64,000 bases of DNA, taken from positions 81,462,471 through 81,526,470 of the forward strand of contig NC_089743.1 in NCBI RefSeq assembly GCF_040412425.1. The letters are read 5' to 3'. The position numbers and the translations under genes are program-made. The stretch is from Macrobrachium rosenbergii. Lineage: Eukaryota; Arthropoda; Malacostraca; Decapoda; Palaemonidae. This document shows, one piece after another, positions 25,189 through 37,861 of this stretch. How positions within the stretch are numbered: position 1 is the first letter of the stretch; every line of letters starts with the position of its first letter. The notes beneath the pieces are model-generated. The model had not been told where the DNA came from. It was given only the letters and a program-made list of their open reading frames with translations, and searched no databases.

Positions 25189-25990
25189 GGTTGCAATGAA
25201 ACTGGTAAGAGTAATGTGCAAAGATGGGTGAAAAGGTTTACAAACGTCAAAACTAGTATTAAAGAAAAATCGCACGGTAGAAGGCCATCAACTGGGTTAT
25301 CGGCGTCTTAAAGATGTTGACGAATTTGGCTAAAGCCACGGTGCTGTCGATCTGACTATCCTCAACCTTGGACACAGGAAAATCTACGTAAAATAAATTT
25401 CTCGACAATTAGCAGCTGGATTGAAAGAAATGACACGACCGACCTGTAGCTGGAACCACTGGCAGCATCTGAAGCCCAAGAGAAAAGCTTTTTGTGAATT
25501 TTTGAACTGGTGATGAGACCTAGGGACTTCTATCACCCAGAGACCGAAAATCGGTCCCTAAAGTGGCGGCATTCCATCTCCCCTAAGCAAAAGAAGTTCA
25601 GAAGTTTGCGTTAATTACAAAAAATTATGATCTACGCCATCTGGCATGACAAGGAGGAATGCTGTTTCTTTACATCAATCCGGAAACCTCCAGAAGCCAT
25701 CCGTAAGAAACTACCATAGAAACAACTTCATGCAATATAGCTACACCAAGATACTGTAGGGACCCCAAACTTCTTTAGCAACTTCACAGGTTATTGCAAA
25801 AAAATATGATAGTCAATGATCCTACATCCGTCTTACATCCAAAATCTGGCGGCCTCGGGCTTCTACGCTGTAGCAAGGAGCGCCTTAAGAATTTTTCCGA
25901 TTTGGATTAATTATCTGGTAACTGGGTTCAAAGATGATGGGTGGAGACAACTTTGAAAAGTTCCATGTGTGGTAGACAAGAAGTTACTCT
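25189..25990 (+). pseudogene. Degenerate mariner-family transposase
   Basis: This is a dead DD34D mariner transposase read left to right over several frames. The N-terminal part gives NVQRWVKRF and, a little later, GRRPSTG, matching the DNA-binding region (RWF.RF...GRPS). At 25506 the frame reads TGDET followed by TAG where TGDETW is expected, so the first catalytic Asp block is present but followed by a stop. One frame over come YHPETENRSLKWRH and SPKQKKFR, the usual segment after it. At 25825 HPSYIQNLAASGFY matches HPPYSPDLAPSDY of the family, with the catalytic Asp replaced by Gly. Several stops and at least one frameshift are visible, so it cannot be active. I did not find its terminal inverted repeats. 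Confidence 0.88.
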
Positions 25991-26080
25991 ACCTTATGTA
26001 CAGTATTTCACTGCAAATGTTTAATGTTGTAAATACATGAGTCATGATCCGGAAGGCACTTTAGCAAACCTCTCATTATG

Positions 26081-26084
<4 letters not shown>

Positions 26085-26152
<68 letters not shown>

Positions 26153-26167
26153 CATATATATATATAT
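26085..26167. repeat. TA array
   Basis: TA run between the mariner relic and the long family A foldback. Confidence 0.95.
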
Positions 26168-26405
26168 TAACAATTATTCTGTGCATTAGGAAATTACCAG
26201 GACTTCACTCAAACTGGATGTGGTATCTAATGGGTATTTATTCAAAAAGTTACAAGCTTTCTTGGACAAACAGTCCTCATTCACTGTACGGATTTTGATA
26301 ATGAGGACTGTTTATCCAAGAAAGAAGTTTTAACTTTTTCTGAATAAATACTCCATTAGGTACCATCAAGCTTTGAATGAGGTCTGTTAGTAATTCTAAT
26401 ACACA
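26168..26405. mobile_element. Foldback/MITE-like element, family A, long copy
   Basis: This is a nearly complete palindrome. The left arm reads from GTGCATTAGG through CTCAAACTGG to GGACAAACAGTCCTCA; the right arm mirrors it from GAGGACTGTTTATCC to GGTCTGTTAGTAATTC, with a spacer near 26282-26298. A TA array lies to the left and CA/TA repeats to the right. It shows that the shorter 14-kb copy lacks much of one arm. Confidence 0.8.
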
Positions 26406-26816
26406 CACACACACACATACACATATATATATGAAGGAAATTACATTTTCGGTAAAACCTGAAGATTCAAAACGCTTAAGTTCGATAAAATTATGCAACA
26501 TTCTGCATATAAGTACCCGAGATACAACAGATCCGAAACGAAATAGATCTCTCAAAGTGAAAAGGAGCCAACGTCTTAACAGAAGCGCCCGTGAAGTCTG
26601 AGACACTCGACACTCAGTACTGAGAAGTGGAAGGTGGCAATGACGTGTCCCGTTTTCTCTTCCGGGAAACGCCTCATTGGTAATAAGAAGTAGAAAGCCT
26701 AAAAATGAACAGACGACGCGAGATTTGATTTCTCGTGAATTATCTGGTGTCGCAACCACCAGGGTCACTGACGCCTATGACGATGCAAGACGTTCGCAAG
26801 ACGTACGCAGGACTCG

Positions 26817-26875
<59 letters not shown>

Positions 26876-27258
26876 TGTCGACCGTCGAGCAGAAGGAGAA
26901 TTTTTGAGCTTCCAGCAGAGCAGGGCGAAGGGACCGACTCAGCGCACCTGCAGATGACGAGATCTCAGACGTGCGGCGACACAGTATCCGCACACCTCAC
27001 ATGACGCAAATCAGACGAGAAAGGCGTTAATGACGGTCTCGTCGGGGACTTTTCAGTATTCAGGGGAGTTTCGAAGCGTCCTAAGCTTTGTCTTGACGAC
27101 TGCCGTTGAACTTCGTTTACATTTAATGAATAAATCAAAGCGCATTGCCTTGGCCCTGCCTACGCGTCCTCTCTGCTCATCATGACGACGATCGATTGAT
27201 GAATCGTCCATGCCCAGACTTGCTGATGAGACCGTGTCTGCCTGGCTCTATATATACA
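26406..27258. other. Unique stretch with one GA array
   Basis: GA array at 26819-26872. The flanks (26590-27240) are less AT-rich and carry no recognised exon. Confidence 0.55.
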
Positions 27259-27259
27259 G

Positions 27260-27341
<82 letters not shown>
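27259..27341. repeat. TA array
   Basis: Near-perfect TA followed by short TG steps. Confidence 0.95.
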
Positions 27342-27345
<4 letters not shown>

Positions 27346-28896
27346 CTGTATGTGTGTGTATGTATATAAGGATGCAACGCTCTCATGCGCGTACTAAATA
27401 TGTATGCAAAGACGTACTTATACACATACCATCACCAACCTTCATTCTTGCATACTGTGGCCTTAAACGACCTGACCTCCCGAGTCTGTAAATTTTTAGC
27501 AAGTCTTCTACTGACACACTTGAAGTTATGAAAGTTTGCTAAGCTAAATAATTGGGGTTAGTAAAAGATACGCCAAGGGAAAAAATTGTCCCCTTGACTT
27601 ACGTGTAAACTTGAAGAAAGTTTTAATACGAATATGAAATTGAATGATAATTAAGTATATATTTCAGAATATAAGCATAAATGTCGAACGAAGAGAAAGT
27701 CAGTATCAGTAACGCATTTTGCAATTACATCGCACGTAAGGTTATGATCTATTGCTAAATAAACCGAAAAAGTCGATAAAATAAACTAACACAGTAACAT
27801 GTCATTAGCCTGAGACTATTTTTCTAAGGCCTACAGCTGACAGGATTTGAAAATAAACTGAAATTATAGTAATAGAGAACACACAAAAATGACTGGTTAA
27901 CATAACTTTAATCAAATGAGCAAACAGTCGACCCGCTTTCTCATTCTACAGAATAATTCCCTTTTACCAGTAAAATATGTTGTAGAGGTTTTCCGCTATA
28001 TATTTCTTGCAGGCTGGAACGGCCCTTCAAGGAACCAATTAGATTAGTTTATGAAATTTTGCCTTTATTTCTGAAATTCCCAAAGGGAAAGCAATTCTTG
28101 ACCATTATTAGCTAGTAAATGTCATATTAGGAGGTCTTCAGTCTAATAAAAATCATAATGTATTTTTATTTTCGTTCCTCCACTTCTGAAAGTTTTAAAT
28201 GCCAGATGCTTTTTGCAAGATGGGTCATTTTCTGGTACTAACTTAAGAAATCATACGTAATCAACGTATGTTTTTCCTGAGGATTTTATATCTATTACCG
28301 ACCGACAAGTATGTGAATAATTATTTCATGAAGATTTAGCCCCACTGAATAGTATCCAGTCTGTTACTTCGGAATGATTATTTCATGACGATTTAGCCCC
28401 ACTGAATAGTATCCAGTCTGTTACTATGTCGAAGAATCTCCAATTAGTAAGTAAATTATCGATAATCACGCATGCAAAATGGAAATCCTTGGAAATATAA
28501 GAATCAATACGGCCTTCACCAGAATGTGAGCCAGTAATATGAAATATGAAACGTTTTCGAGTTCCGTCCATACGGACAATTTATACTAACTGGTATTCAA
28601 GACTCATTTTATCAAAGTAAATAAGAAACAATAAGTGAAAACACTGTAACTTAAACATTATTAACCCTTTTCCAGATTTCAAGATTTCGCTGTAATACTG
28701 TACTCCAATAATGGCACAATCTCCAACTTTCAAAGAAACGATCACTGTCACGAAGATGAATCTTAATGAAAAAACGTTGGACGGACACACACATCTAATT
28801 AAATAAAATGAATGGTAATCAATTGTCAAGAAAATTAAATGCAGGGCATTCATTGGCACCATAAGTTTTGAATAAATATCTCAATTTTCGATATCG

Positions 28897-28899
<3 letters not shown>
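27342..28899. other. AT-rich unique DNA
   Basis: Only the 57-bp duplication at 28321 stands out. Confidence 0.6.
28321..28425. repeat. Two-copy tandem duplication, period 57 bp
   Basis: TTATTTCATGAAGATTTAGC at 28321 and TTATTTCATGACGATTTAGC at 28378 head two 48-bp copies that differ at one base by my reading, ending CCAGTCTGTTACT. Confidence 0.9.

Positions 28900-28961
<62 letters not shown>
28900..28961. repeat. TA array
   Basis: Perfect TA run. 28962-29995 after it contains G-rich runs at 29380-29480 and CT at 29579-29600, without a gene. Confidence 0.95.
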
Positions 28962-28963
<2 letters not shown>

Positions 28964-29995
28964 TTATATAAACAATGAATTTACAATAACAGTATCATTG
29001 AATAATATTATTAATTACACTGCATTATCAATATCATCAACAACTCCTTCAAATGCAGGAGGCAACAGAATCCAAGAAGATATAAATAAAGAAACAAATA
29101 TATAAATGTGTTTTTCCAATCTAAGGAAAAGATGTGAGGATGAGGGTGATAAGCAAGTCCCCTTGAAATCTCCTTGTCCCTGAACCCCCCACCCCCCACC
29201 CCTACCCTCTGTCCTCTCCGGAGGCAGTGAGGGGACAGCGCCGTCAATCCCCGTTCTAAAAGTATGCAAATTTGTTTCATTTGGTAAATAAAAGTTGACG
29301 GTATTCCATTTGCTTAATTGTAACGTTCAATATCGGTGGTGGACTTACAGAACGCACCGGGCCCGGACTTGACGGAGAGGGGCGGAGTATGGGATGGGGG
29401 TTAGGGTTTAGTATAAGGGAAGGAGATGGAAAATGGTTGGGGGGGGGGGTAGGGAATTGTGGAAAGGGAAACCTGAGGGCTAGAGGAAGGGGGAGGAATG
29501 GAAGTGTTAGAAAATGGTGTGGCGCTGTTACTGTTTAAAAGATTTCGATGACTGAACGGGATAACACAGAATACTCTCTTCTCTCTCTCTCTCTCTCTCT
29601 TTCACTTTATTTATTCATATATGCGTCTCTTACGCAGTCGATCACGTGGTTTTCGAAACGACACAAAACATATGGCTAACCGTATGGGGAGACGTTCTCG
29701 CGGTACCAAATCAAAATTTGATATCCTCTGCGATAAAGTGCTAATATTTTTACATCCGAAAAGAAGGAAATTAAGCGAATAACTTAATCCATTTGCAAAT
29801 GTAAAAGAATTTTATCAATGTAAATTTCAGTTTTCATAACCACAACGATGGGATTATTATTATCAACAGTTCCGGCTTGTGTCGACTACAAGAATGTCCA
29901 TTACCAATGAGACAGCTAAACACCAGAATTACCACTTATATTATTTTCCCAATGTTTAGTGTACCTACAAACACACGTATGTATATGTATGTATA

Positions 29996-30038
29996 TATAT
30001 ATTTTATACAAATATATATATATATATATATTATATTG

Positions 30039-30069
<31 letters not shown>

Positions 30070-30072
30070 TAT

Positions 30073-30151
<79 letters not shown>
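29996..30151. repeat. TA compound array
   Basis: Several TA blocks with ATTATAT phase shifts. Confidence 0.93.
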
Positions 30152-30157
<6 letters not shown>

Positions 30158-30327
30158 AAAAGTAAGTCACAAAACACTTGATGTGTTATGCACATACACC
30201 ATGAAAATGAGCCACTGGTATAAAAATACTGATCGGTTCGCAACGTGAAGACGTTTCAGAAAACTGAATAGAAATTTGTCAGGATTTGTACCCAGTGTTT
30301 AATTATTCCCTGGCACATCTTCGGATG

Positions 30328-30403
<76 letters not shown>
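30328..30403. repeat. TA array
   Basis: TA with one phase shift near 30352. Confidence 0.95.
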
Positions 30404-30405
<2 letters not shown>

Positions 30406-32923
30406 TTATATATATGAGGTTGTATACAAAGAAATTCTGTTTCTCTTCCGAACTCCCAAGTTAATCAAATTGAGAATTTAAGCAAAAGGATATAAACTGA
30501 AAGAGGAACAGTAGGAATCTCGCTTTTTTTTCCCCCTTACTCTTTTCTTCACTTTCATATTTCTTTCTTTTATTCCTTTAAGAACCCTCCCTATTCTGTG
30601 ATTCTCCTCTTTCGCGCATTACCAGTTTTCCAATCTTTTTCCATATATACTCCTCTCTCTCTCTCTCCTTCAGCTTAAACATCCCTTCCCCCTTCTCTCA
30701 CCCACTTCACCCCTCTGGCCTAGCCGTCTACACCATATAATTGACCATAACGAAAGTCATATGGCGGTAAATTGAAGAGTTTGCGAGCGCGACAGTTCTG
30801 AAGGAATTAACGAGTTAGAAAAGGGTTTCCGCTTGGACGGCCGGATGAGAAGGGGAAACGCCGGGGAGGAGGGGGAGTTTTAAGGTTCTGTATGGGGTTC
30901 AGGAATTACTTAAAATTACTTGCGATACTTTCAATAATAATACTGACAGATATTATTGTAGAAACGGTTCCTACATCTTTGTATATATTGGTAATGGCTG
31001 CGGCACTTATTCAAAACGGGTGTAATACGCACAAAAAAATTATTTCATTTTGTTGCCCTTCAGTTGCTGCAATAATTACAAAATTACGTGATTAATAAAC
31101 AAACAACCAGGTCCATTTATTATATTCCTGTACTACATTACATTTTCTAGAGTGGAAAATAAAAAGCACAATTCATCCGGATCTTTGCATCGCACAAATG
31201 AGAGAATACGGTATGGTTGAGTAAAATTCCTTCGCTTACTTCTCATACAGCCTGCAACAGATCCGTATTCTTGAAACATACTTAACGACATACAAGTGCA
31301 GTACAAAACATAACAATATCTACAAACATACATGCATATGTGTAGGTGTCGGTATTCAAATAAAGTAGCGAGCAAACAACGTAACAGATGGAAAATAAAT
31401 ACACAACGCATCTTTAAACAAAAATAAGTTCAGCAAATCAAAGATAAGCTTATTCCTTACACACCGCTATCCTCATATGCGATGACTGGTGGTACATGAT
31501 AAAATACGTATTCTGAATGTACCCAGATAAAATATCTCGGAGGAAAAGGATGTTTAAAAGTAAAAATCTGGCATAAAAACATTAAAAATTGTCTCTGATG
31601 TGTCTATCTGATCTGTTTTTCTACTAATAAATATAATAAAAAAATATTTTCACTACGTAGTATCCCCAATCTTAAGAAACAAAAATTGCAGGAGACCAAC
31701 AAACAAAAGTAAAGTAGAGAGAACGTGCAAACGATTACACTTGCAAAGGAAGTTTCTCACGATAAAAAAAAAAAATAAATAAAAAAAGTATTCATATGAC
31801 AGGCTTCGGCGGGTGTCGGTCGCCCAATTGCCTCCGTAGGTAACCTCGAATGGCGCTGATTGAGGTGACATCTGTTGACACGTTTTGTAACTAATCTCAT
31901 AACTCCATTAGAGGGGGCTTGAGAATCGAAATGGAAAGCCAACTTCTCTGTGAGTTTCGTTCGCGGGTCTCTTACCGGAGGCTCCTCTCAATCCTTCCCA
32001 CCAAACGCATTTCACAGGAAAGACTATGTTGAAAGCAAGAATTATGATCGCATTTCTCGTGTAAAAGGAAACCACTGGCCAACGGAAAAAATGTATAAGC
32101 GAAGAAGAAACTCAGTGTACAGTACATCCACAAATGAAGCTTGAGGATGAAGGACTAACAACAACGAAACGGGCCGATGTGTATGTGGAAAGCCTTGCGC
32201 GTGGCCTTCGCCCTATCCACTACAGAAGGGAGAAGATAGTTGAAGGGGATGCCAAAGGGAAGGGAAGGGAAGGGAAGGAGGGAAGGGGAGGGATGGGGAT
32301 AGGGGCTGGAGCGAAGGACTAGGGGAGGGAAGGTTGAAAGGGAGGGGTTGCGAGAAGACCCCTTAATCTTTAGTACATGGTGAATAAATACAATTCTTAA
32401 GTGAATGAGCAAAATGCAATGAGTTAATTCTAGAATAATAAGACATTAAGCAACCATAACACACAGCTGTGAACATTTTACATTAGAAAGTATATTCTCA
32501 GTAAGAGGTGCTTGTTGCTCAATTCTGAATAACCAGTGCAAGAGAATAAGATGATTTATAACAGTGTGAAACTGCAAAACAAATGATTATAGTTATCTTT
32601 CACGTAAATATAAAATACGCAAAAATTTTTAAACTATACATACACATATATGTGTAAATACATGCATTCGCACATGCATACCCGACAACAAGAGCTCACA
32701 GATGGACTCCGATTAATCTTGAGATGAAATATTCATGACAAATAATCCAGCGATTAGTAAAAGGTAAATTGAAGGATTATGTGGAGGGACTTCAGAGACA
32801 GAAGGGGGGAATACACAGGAACAAGGGAGTACGTAGCAAAGGAGGGGGCACGGCGACGTGGGGGAACATCAACGGATGGAATGTCTTCTGAGCTGTCACA
32901 TTCTTTCTTCACGACAGACTAGA
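30404..32923. other. Unique DNA, SSR-poor
   Basis: Pyrimidine-rich 30520-30720, a less AT-rich piece at 30720-30890 (includes CATATGGCGGTAAATTGA), AT-rich 30900-31790 and GGGAA repeats at 32260-32330. No exon or transposon recognised. Confidence 0.55.
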
Positions 32924-32970
32924 CAATATCACTTTTCACTAAACAGTAATTGTTAGGCTGTTTTTTTACC

Positions 32971-33040
<70 letters not shown>

Positions 33041-33088
33041 TATCACTTTTCAATAAACAGTAATTGCTAGGCAGGGTTTTTTTTTACC

Positions 33089-33131
<43 letters not shown>
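32924..33131. repeat. 114-bp duplication containing AAT arrays
   Basis: CAATATCACTTTTC at 32924 and 33038 begins two copies, each followed by AAACAGTAATTG, a T tract, ACCTT and an AAT array (32971-33036 and 33091-33131). Confidence 0.85.
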
Positions 33132-33132
<1 letters not shown>

Positions 33133-33479
33133 TGATTTTATACAAAATGTTTTGAATTCGTCTTATTACTTTCTTTTCTTCAATGCTAACACTGGTAAAA
33201 GTCGCCCAATTTTCAAAATATGGATGATGAAGGTTAGGAGTTAAGGATTCAACCACGTTTTTATTTGTACACACTGGGGCGGAAATATTAATTATTATTA
33301 TTATTATTATTCCGCTAAAAATGATTGATATATATCCTCTATGCAAGGAGGAATTAAGTCCACTGAAAGGCGACTAATTACAAAACCAGGCCTCGTGTAT
33401 GAGAAGGGGACAGAGAGGCGTCTCAAAACACGAAGCTTCAGCAAATTATACGATTAAGGAGCAACACCCGGCATCACTT

Positions 33480-34010
33480 CCGTTTCAAGAAAACGAAGGA
33501 CGGAACGGGCCTCCAGGACGAGACCCCACGAATTATTCATAACTCATTTTTCCCTCCTCTCTTAGAGCCAACACCCTTGTTACTCGCAAAGCTGATTACT
33601 CGCCAACGATACTTGAATAACGGGTGGAATGAGGAGCGTGTCTCGAGGTTCATTTCATTGTCGAGGCTACGGCCGCCCAATAAAAGCAGCCTTTGATGAA
33701 AGCGGTCTTAAATCCGTGCTGAGGGTGCGCGGACCGGAGTCAAATAGCTTACACGTTCCTGTGTTGTGGCGCTATAGCCGACGACCCAGTGGACGGCCAG
33801 ACAATAATTGAATCTGATTGGCTCAAAATGTAATTATGAGCTTCCTGATTGGGTGACAAGCGACGAGCCGCCGAAGGCGGCCGGTTGAATGCGGTCCGCT
33901 AATACCTCGCTGAAAAGGGAAATTTAGGCGGACGACGCCGGCAAATTTAAAGGAATTTGTGGTTTGGAATCGATCGGGGACGTAGGCCGGCCATGCTTCC
34001 CCTTTCAAAC
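33480..34010. promoter_or_regulatory. Candidate intronic regulatory island
   Basis: This is an SSR-free island visibly richer in GC than its surroundings. It holds motifs typical of developmental enhancers: CAATAAAA (posterior Hox-like) at 33678, CCTTTGATG (TCF/LEF-like) at 33690, two GATTGG inverted CCAAT boxes at 33816 and 33847, and TAATTATGAG near 33830. It has no convincing exon. Being inside the presumed trh intron makes a regulatory role plausible but unproven. Confidence 0.35.
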
Positions 34011-34499
34011 AATTTCTCTTGATAGCAGCACAGTTACTGAAACTAAGAAATGCATAAATATGTCGATTTATACTCTAGAATTTTAGTCTTTTTGTAATAG
34101 ATTTTCGGTATCGCAAGGTATGCAAAATCTTATGGTTTCCGAAAAATAATGATAAATGATCAGCGAGTAATAATCATTTGTAATTAACAAGGCTCACTCC
34201 GTAAAAGGTACAGATTTACCGTGGTGCTTAATCTCTCTCTTTCGAACATGAATTTGGAAAAGAACAACCAACAAAGTAGAAAATATTATTATTATTACTA
34301 CGAGCCCAGTTGCAACCTTGGTTGGAAATACTGAGTGCTACGGTGCCTTGCGACCCAACTGGGAAAAAAACTCGGTACAGAAGAGGAAATTGAGAAGTAC
34401 AGAATAAACTATGAGAGAAAACGAAAGCAAACAAGATAAATAGTTAAAATAAAGATAAACAACAAAGGAAAAAATAGCAAACTATGAAGCGGGACTGAT
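34011..34499. other. AT-rich stretch before the minus-strand LINE relic
   Basis: It may include the unrecognisable 3' end of that element. Nothing else seen. Confidence 0.4.
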
Positions 34500-34511
34500 G
34501 CTAGCCTGCTC

Positions 34512-34542
<31 letters not shown>

Positions 34543-35400
34543 GAACTCCAGAGTCCCAGAGATTCCACTTGAGGATTAGGAAGATCATTCCAAAATCTGG
34601 TCCCAGCAGGAATAAAACTTCCAGAAAACTGTGCGCCGTTGAACCTCACAGAAGAAAAAAACAAAACTGTCAGAATTATCAACTACATATCTAGTACCAA
34701 GTGGTGGCTGGCGCAGTCTAGGAGGATCTGAATGCAAAGAATGACCAGAATTGTGAAATATTTTATACAAAATGCATGATCTTAATATCAATATTAAGAT
34801 CAAGGATACAGATTTGGCAAAACTAGTTTTTCCTCTAACAAATTATGATGCAAGTCAGCTGCTGAAGACCAACCAAAGAGACATCATTAATAACATGAAA
34901 GAATAAACGGAATAAGAAAAATTCCCTCAAAATAGACAGATCTTCAACAATCTAAAATGCAAAAAAAAAAAAGCTCGGTATACCAGGTTTTCATGTAACT
35001 GAAGAAGAGAAAGACCAGACTTGTTTCTCAAAAATAAATTTGTAATCAAGAAGGACACCTAGAATTTTAAATCAGTACCATGTAATTGAAGAAACACTCT
35101 CAGTGAAGAGATCTGGGGGGGGGGGGATCTTATGCCCTACTTACTACTACGAGTTATGTTAGGGTTCAACTTCATCCCCCATAATTTGCACCACGCACTA
35201 ATTTAAGCCAAATCTCTGTTAAGAAATCAGCAGCTGCAAATTTACACTCGGAAGATATGATCAATGCAAAGAGAGTGTCATCATCTGCATAAGCAATATA
35301 CTCGGATCATGTGTTGGAGCTCAAGACAGTGAGATGGTGATCTTTCAAGTGAGTTTTGGTACGTCAAGAACACACCATCTTCCTCTTCCTCTGGATCCTT
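34500..35400 (-). pseudogene. Degenerate non-LTR retrotransposon, RT catalytic site to C-terminus
   Basis: Read on the minus strand, IAYADDDTLFALI at 35297-35259 is the RT catalytic YADD motif. It is followed by a diverged WxxLWGMKLNP-like segment with stops. The C-terminal end has FIPAGTRFWNDLPNPQVES at about 34621-34565, equivalent to the FxPRTxRLWNSLP block of LINE ORF2, preceded in another frame by SDPPRLRQPPLGTRYV. A 27-base A tract at 34512-34538 interrupts the C-terminal part. Frameshifts and stops make it inactive. It is a different copy from the 7.2-kb one, judging by motif wording. Confidence 0.82.
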
Positions 35401-35505
35401 AGGAAACACAAATGCACAGCAAACTTTGTAAATACTTTCGGGACTTACTGAAGCATTTAATTTGGTTCTCTCAACTTTTGTAAACCGTCAGTTTTTCAGT
35501 CTCTA

Positions 35506-35506
<1 letters not shown>

Positions 35507-35550
<44 letters not shown>
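35507..35550. repeat. CT array
   Basis: CT run with one CGC interruption. Confidence 0.93.
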
Positions 35551-35551
<1 letters not shown>

Positions 35552-35873
35552 AAGCAAAATTTAAAAAAAAAAACTTTACAGAGAAATAGTAAAATAATAT
35601 CCACATACAAAAATCTTTAATTTCATGTCTGGAAATGACGAATGTAGAATTACGAATATTCTGTATACGTTCTCACTCCAAATACTTATGTATATAATTT
35701 TAATATAAAAGCAAAAGCAAAAGACAGCAGTCATGAAGACAGAAGTGTGACGAAGTGAAGTTAGAAGATTCTCATCCAACAAAAACTGGAAATAATTAAA
35801 AGTTTGGCAACGTTGTGTGTGTGGTGAATATTTGAGGAGGAAGCTTAAATTAAGAATGACTTAAACAGCTGAC

Positions 35874-35940
<67 letters not shown>
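35874..35940. repeat. AAT array
   Basis: Perfect AAT run of about 22 units. 35941-36315 shows only a G-rich run at 36230-36258. Confidence 0.95.
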
Positions 35941-36315
35941 CCATTTAATGACGTTCACAACATCCTTACGGAGTCTCGCACGTATATGTATATATAAATA
36001 CATTATCCTATCCATTTTCCGAACGAATTTCTCTAGCTATTATTATTCCCGGCGGGTCCCAAAGCCGTTCAAGTCCAGGGAATGCGACTGACTGGTCGTA
36101 TTAGAGTTTAATTTTCTTTTGTGTAAAATCTATTCCCTGATAAACTGGGAGAACTACTACCGTGGCAGCAGAGCAGAGTTTCATTTGCGTGCTCGTGTGT
36201 CTGTATGTGGGTGTGGGTGTTGGTATGATGGGGAGGGGGAGGGGGAATTGGGGGGGAGTAGAGGCCTAAGTCCATCTAATAGTCATGTGGTTTACGATCC
36301 ATATGATAAGGGGAA

Positions 36316-36900
36316 TTAAAGATCGTCCATCAGAAAAAAATACAAGGAAGAAAAAGTCTTTCCAAAGACGCTAATGTTGATATCATGAGACATGCGGTCA
36401 TGATCATAAATATTATGAAAAAATGTCGAATGATATTTAAGAATCCTTAGTTGAAAATACTCTGCTGGTCAGTAGATCCAGACAAAGTTTATTAAGAACG
36501 AGAAAAGATGTTGAAATGAGTTCCCTTTCTGTATGGCTTATGCTTCGCGGATGGCAGTTCCTACTTTTACTACTAATAACCGTGACGGTAATAATAATAT
36601 TGCTGATAGTAATACTGATGCTAAGAAGTGGATTATAAAAGATCCTCCATCAGAAAAAATGAAAACAAGAAAAATGTCTTTCGAAAAATACTATTGCTAA
36701 GTTCAAAAGACAAGAAGCCTGCTCGTGAATTTAATTCCTTTGTTGGAAATACTCTACTAGTCAGCAGATCTCCAACACGTTCATCCATAGCGAAAAAAGA
36801 TGCTGAAATAAGTCTTTCACTTCTGTTTGGTCTATTCTTCGGGGATAGCAGCTCATACTTTTACTGCTAATAACCGTGATAATAATAATACTGATAATAA
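36316..36900. repeat. Two-copy tandem duplication, period about 294-320 bp
   Basis: GATCGTCCATCAGAAAAAA at 36321 recurs as GATCCTCCATCAGAAAAAA at 36641, and ACTAATAACCGTGACGG near 36571 recurs as CTGCTAATAACCGTGATA near 36865. Intervening segments match with indels (AAATACTCTGCTGGTCAG against AAATACTCTACTAGTCAG). Confidence 0.85.
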
Positions 36901-37085
36901 GAGTGACGATGAAGGTACCAAAAAGCAAGGATAAATGTTTCCTAAAGGCAAAGAGGAGCTAAAAACCTTGAGTGTGTTGCCTTCCGAAAAACTCTTAGGG
37001 AATTGTTTGTAATATTTCATTACACGTCAACTAGTGCTTCATTCTTTACCATTACTCACATGTTACTTCATTCATTTATTTAACT

Positions 37086-37088
<3 letters not shown>

Positions 37089-37148
<60 letters not shown>
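37089..37148. repeat. GA array
   Basis: Perfect GA run. 37149-37769 is AT-rich unique DNA with no feature. Confidence 0.95.
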
Positions 37149-37156
<8 letters not shown>

Positions 37157-37763
37157 TGCATTATGAATACAAAACATTTCTTTGGAAGTTGTCCTTGCTT
37201 CCAGGTAAAATATGAAAGGTTTAAAAGTATACTTTCATATCTACGCTTCTCTCCTCGTCTGAATTAGTATACATACAGATATATGTAAATGACTTTTGTC
37301 ATGTGTCGAATACGCGACATTAACTTTTAATGATGGAACACTCCCTATCCATGACGGCAGCGCTTCCATATACATACTATCCTACACAATTTTAACACGA
37401 CGTATTACTACATTGTTAGTCACTCCTGTGCGTCAGATCATAAGCGGAAAAATCTAAAATAACCCCAACATTCACCGAAAACGAATTAATCCACTCATGC
37501 GACCTGAATGTAAACCTCGTCCTCATGACGTAAACACAAACTCCCTCTGGGGTACAGAAAGACTCTAATCTAAAAATCATTATTATACAATGGTATTAAA
37601 CAAACTGATAGCATTAAACAAGGAGTACTGGGAGAGAATACGTATAAACTGCAAGAAATAGGAATACAGAATTTAACCGTGAAACAACTGGAAAATTAAG
37701 CTAGAATTCTTGTGATGAAACCTATTATTTTGTAGGGTTCTACATGTGCAATGTATATACACT

Positions 37764-37769
<6 letters not shown>

Positions 37770-37858
<89 letters not shown>
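37770..37858. repeat. TA array
   Basis: Perfect TA run. Confidence 0.95.
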
Positions 37859-37861
<3 letters not shown>

